This document shows positions 63,439 to 64,000 of a stretch of 64,000 bases of DNA, one piece after another. Position 1 is the first letter of the stretch. Every line of letters begins with the position of its first letter. Source of the stretch: an uncultured Gammaproteobacteria bacterium (GTDB taxonomy: Bacteria > Pseudomonadota > Gammaproteobacteria > HK1); assembly GCA_958295465.1 (NCBI GenBank), contig OY282353.1:4207001-4271000 (forward strand), given 5' to 3'. Both the position numbers and the translations under genes were made by a program. The notes beneath the pieces were generated by a model. The model was given only the letters and a program-made list of their open reading frames with translations, was not told the DNA's origin and made no database searches.

Positions 63439-64000
63439 TTGACCCGGCTGCTGGTCCATGTCGAAGGCGAAACCGAAGAGAGCTTCGTCAATGAAGTGCT
63501 CTCAACGCATCTCTACCGTCGGGGCTACTCCATCGTCAGCGCCCGCCTGATGGGAAACGCGCGCCAGAGACATCGACGAGGCGGGGCCAGGGCTTGGACG
63601 GCAGTACGAAAAAACATCCTGAACCACCTGCGGGAAGATTCGGAGAGCTTCGCCACCACCATGGTGGACTACTACGGTTTGCCGAAAAGCGGACCCCGAG
63701 CCTGGCCCGGTCGCGAAACCGCGGCCGGAGTCGCGTCCTCCGACAAGGGGAAGACAGTCGAAGCCGCACTCCTTGCGGACGTCCGCGAACAGATGGGCGC
63801 TGGCTTCAACCCGCACCGGTTCCTTCCGTACGTCATGATGCACGAGTTCGAGGCACTGCTGTTCAGCGACTGTCAAGGGTTTGGCCGCGGTATCGGCCGT
63901 CCGGAGATCGCCGCGGATCTTCAAAAGATCCGGGACGACTTCCCGAACCCGGAAGCGATCGACGATTCACCGGACACCGCACCATCCAAACGTGTGGAGG
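63439..64000 (+). CDS. DUF4276 (TOPRIM-like) protein, partial
   Basis: From TTG 63439 (GGGGAGGAG 8 bases upstream) 187 codons remain before the window edge, no stop. MTRLLVHVEGETEESFVNEVL with the acidic VEGETEE (TOPRIM-like Glu), VDYYGLP, and MMHEFEALLFSD (family marker) identify DUF4276. Companion of the AAA ATPase; probably the nuclease or effector. Start is unusual, but no ATG is in the right place. Confidence 0.8.
   Translation, partial: MTRLLVHVEGETEESFVNEVLSTHLYRRGYSIVSARLMGNARQRHRRGGARAWTAVRKNILNHLREDSESFATTMVDYYGLPKSGPRAWPGRETAAGVASSDKGKTVEAALLADVREQMGAGFNPHRFLPYVMMHEFEALLFSDCQGFGRGIGRPEIAADLQKIRDDFPNPEAIDDSPDTAPSKRVE

Overview
The window is high-GC DNA from a gammaproteobacterium. 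The evidence is a MutH mismatch endonuclease, LapB, IhfB, ArgA, and a gene order seen in pseudomonads and relatives: mtaD-ubiG-gph divergent from mtnA-gyrA-pheA-tyrA-aroA-cmk-rpsA-ihfB-lapB-pyrF. The dense pseudogenes, truncated transposases, tandem duplications and palindromic repeats suggest an uncultured or host-associated genome in flux. No tRNA, rRNA or CRISPR array was found.

Left part (1-30 kb) is catabolic and accessory. It begins with a gene graveyard (1-1.4 kb), then a polyamine-type ABC importer operon (potD-B-C-A order, minus strand). A BtpA/phosphoribosyltransferase fusion, a polysaccharide deacetylase, an enolase-superfamily enzyme and a PhnZ-like HD protein follow. Next come a tripartite tricarboxylate transporter operon with a class III extradiol dioxygenase, interrupted by a HigBA toxin-antitoxin pair, then a cytochrome P450, mutH, ilvD with a glutaminyl cyclase, an MttB-family methyltransferase, and the gamma-glutamyl-polyamine genes puuD and puuA. 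Remnants of IS1634, integrase, PIN, sulfatase and HipA genes lie between them.

Centre (30.2-38.6 kb) is the most unusual region: a repeated lasso-peptide-like RiPP locus. Four related precursor genes each carry a long or interrupted poly-C tract encoding polyproline in the leader. One precursor is in frame; the other three miss the frame by one base. They sit with one intact asparagine-synthetase-like lasso cyclase, fragments of at least two more cyclase copies, and a multiply frameshifted sulfotransferase that carries its own G tract. A separate NHLP-type precursor lies in the same locus. No B protein (RRE/peptidase) or exporter is visible. The arrangement suggests phase-variable RiPP production, although homopolymer errors in the assembly could produce the same frames.

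Right part (38.7-64 kb) is conserved core genome (argA; pyrF to mtnA; mtaD, ubiG, gph). It is broken open on both sides of mtaD by accessory inserts, each bordered by imperfect duplications of the host sequence: an unknown two-gene/TPR cassette at 53.1-56.4 kb and a sulfotransferase plus DUF2236 pair at 58.0-60.2 kb. The window ends in an AAA ATPase/DUF4276 pair of defence-like type. A dispersed palindromic repeat lies between those two genes; its other copy is inserted in frame inside the tctB-like gene at 14.1 kb.
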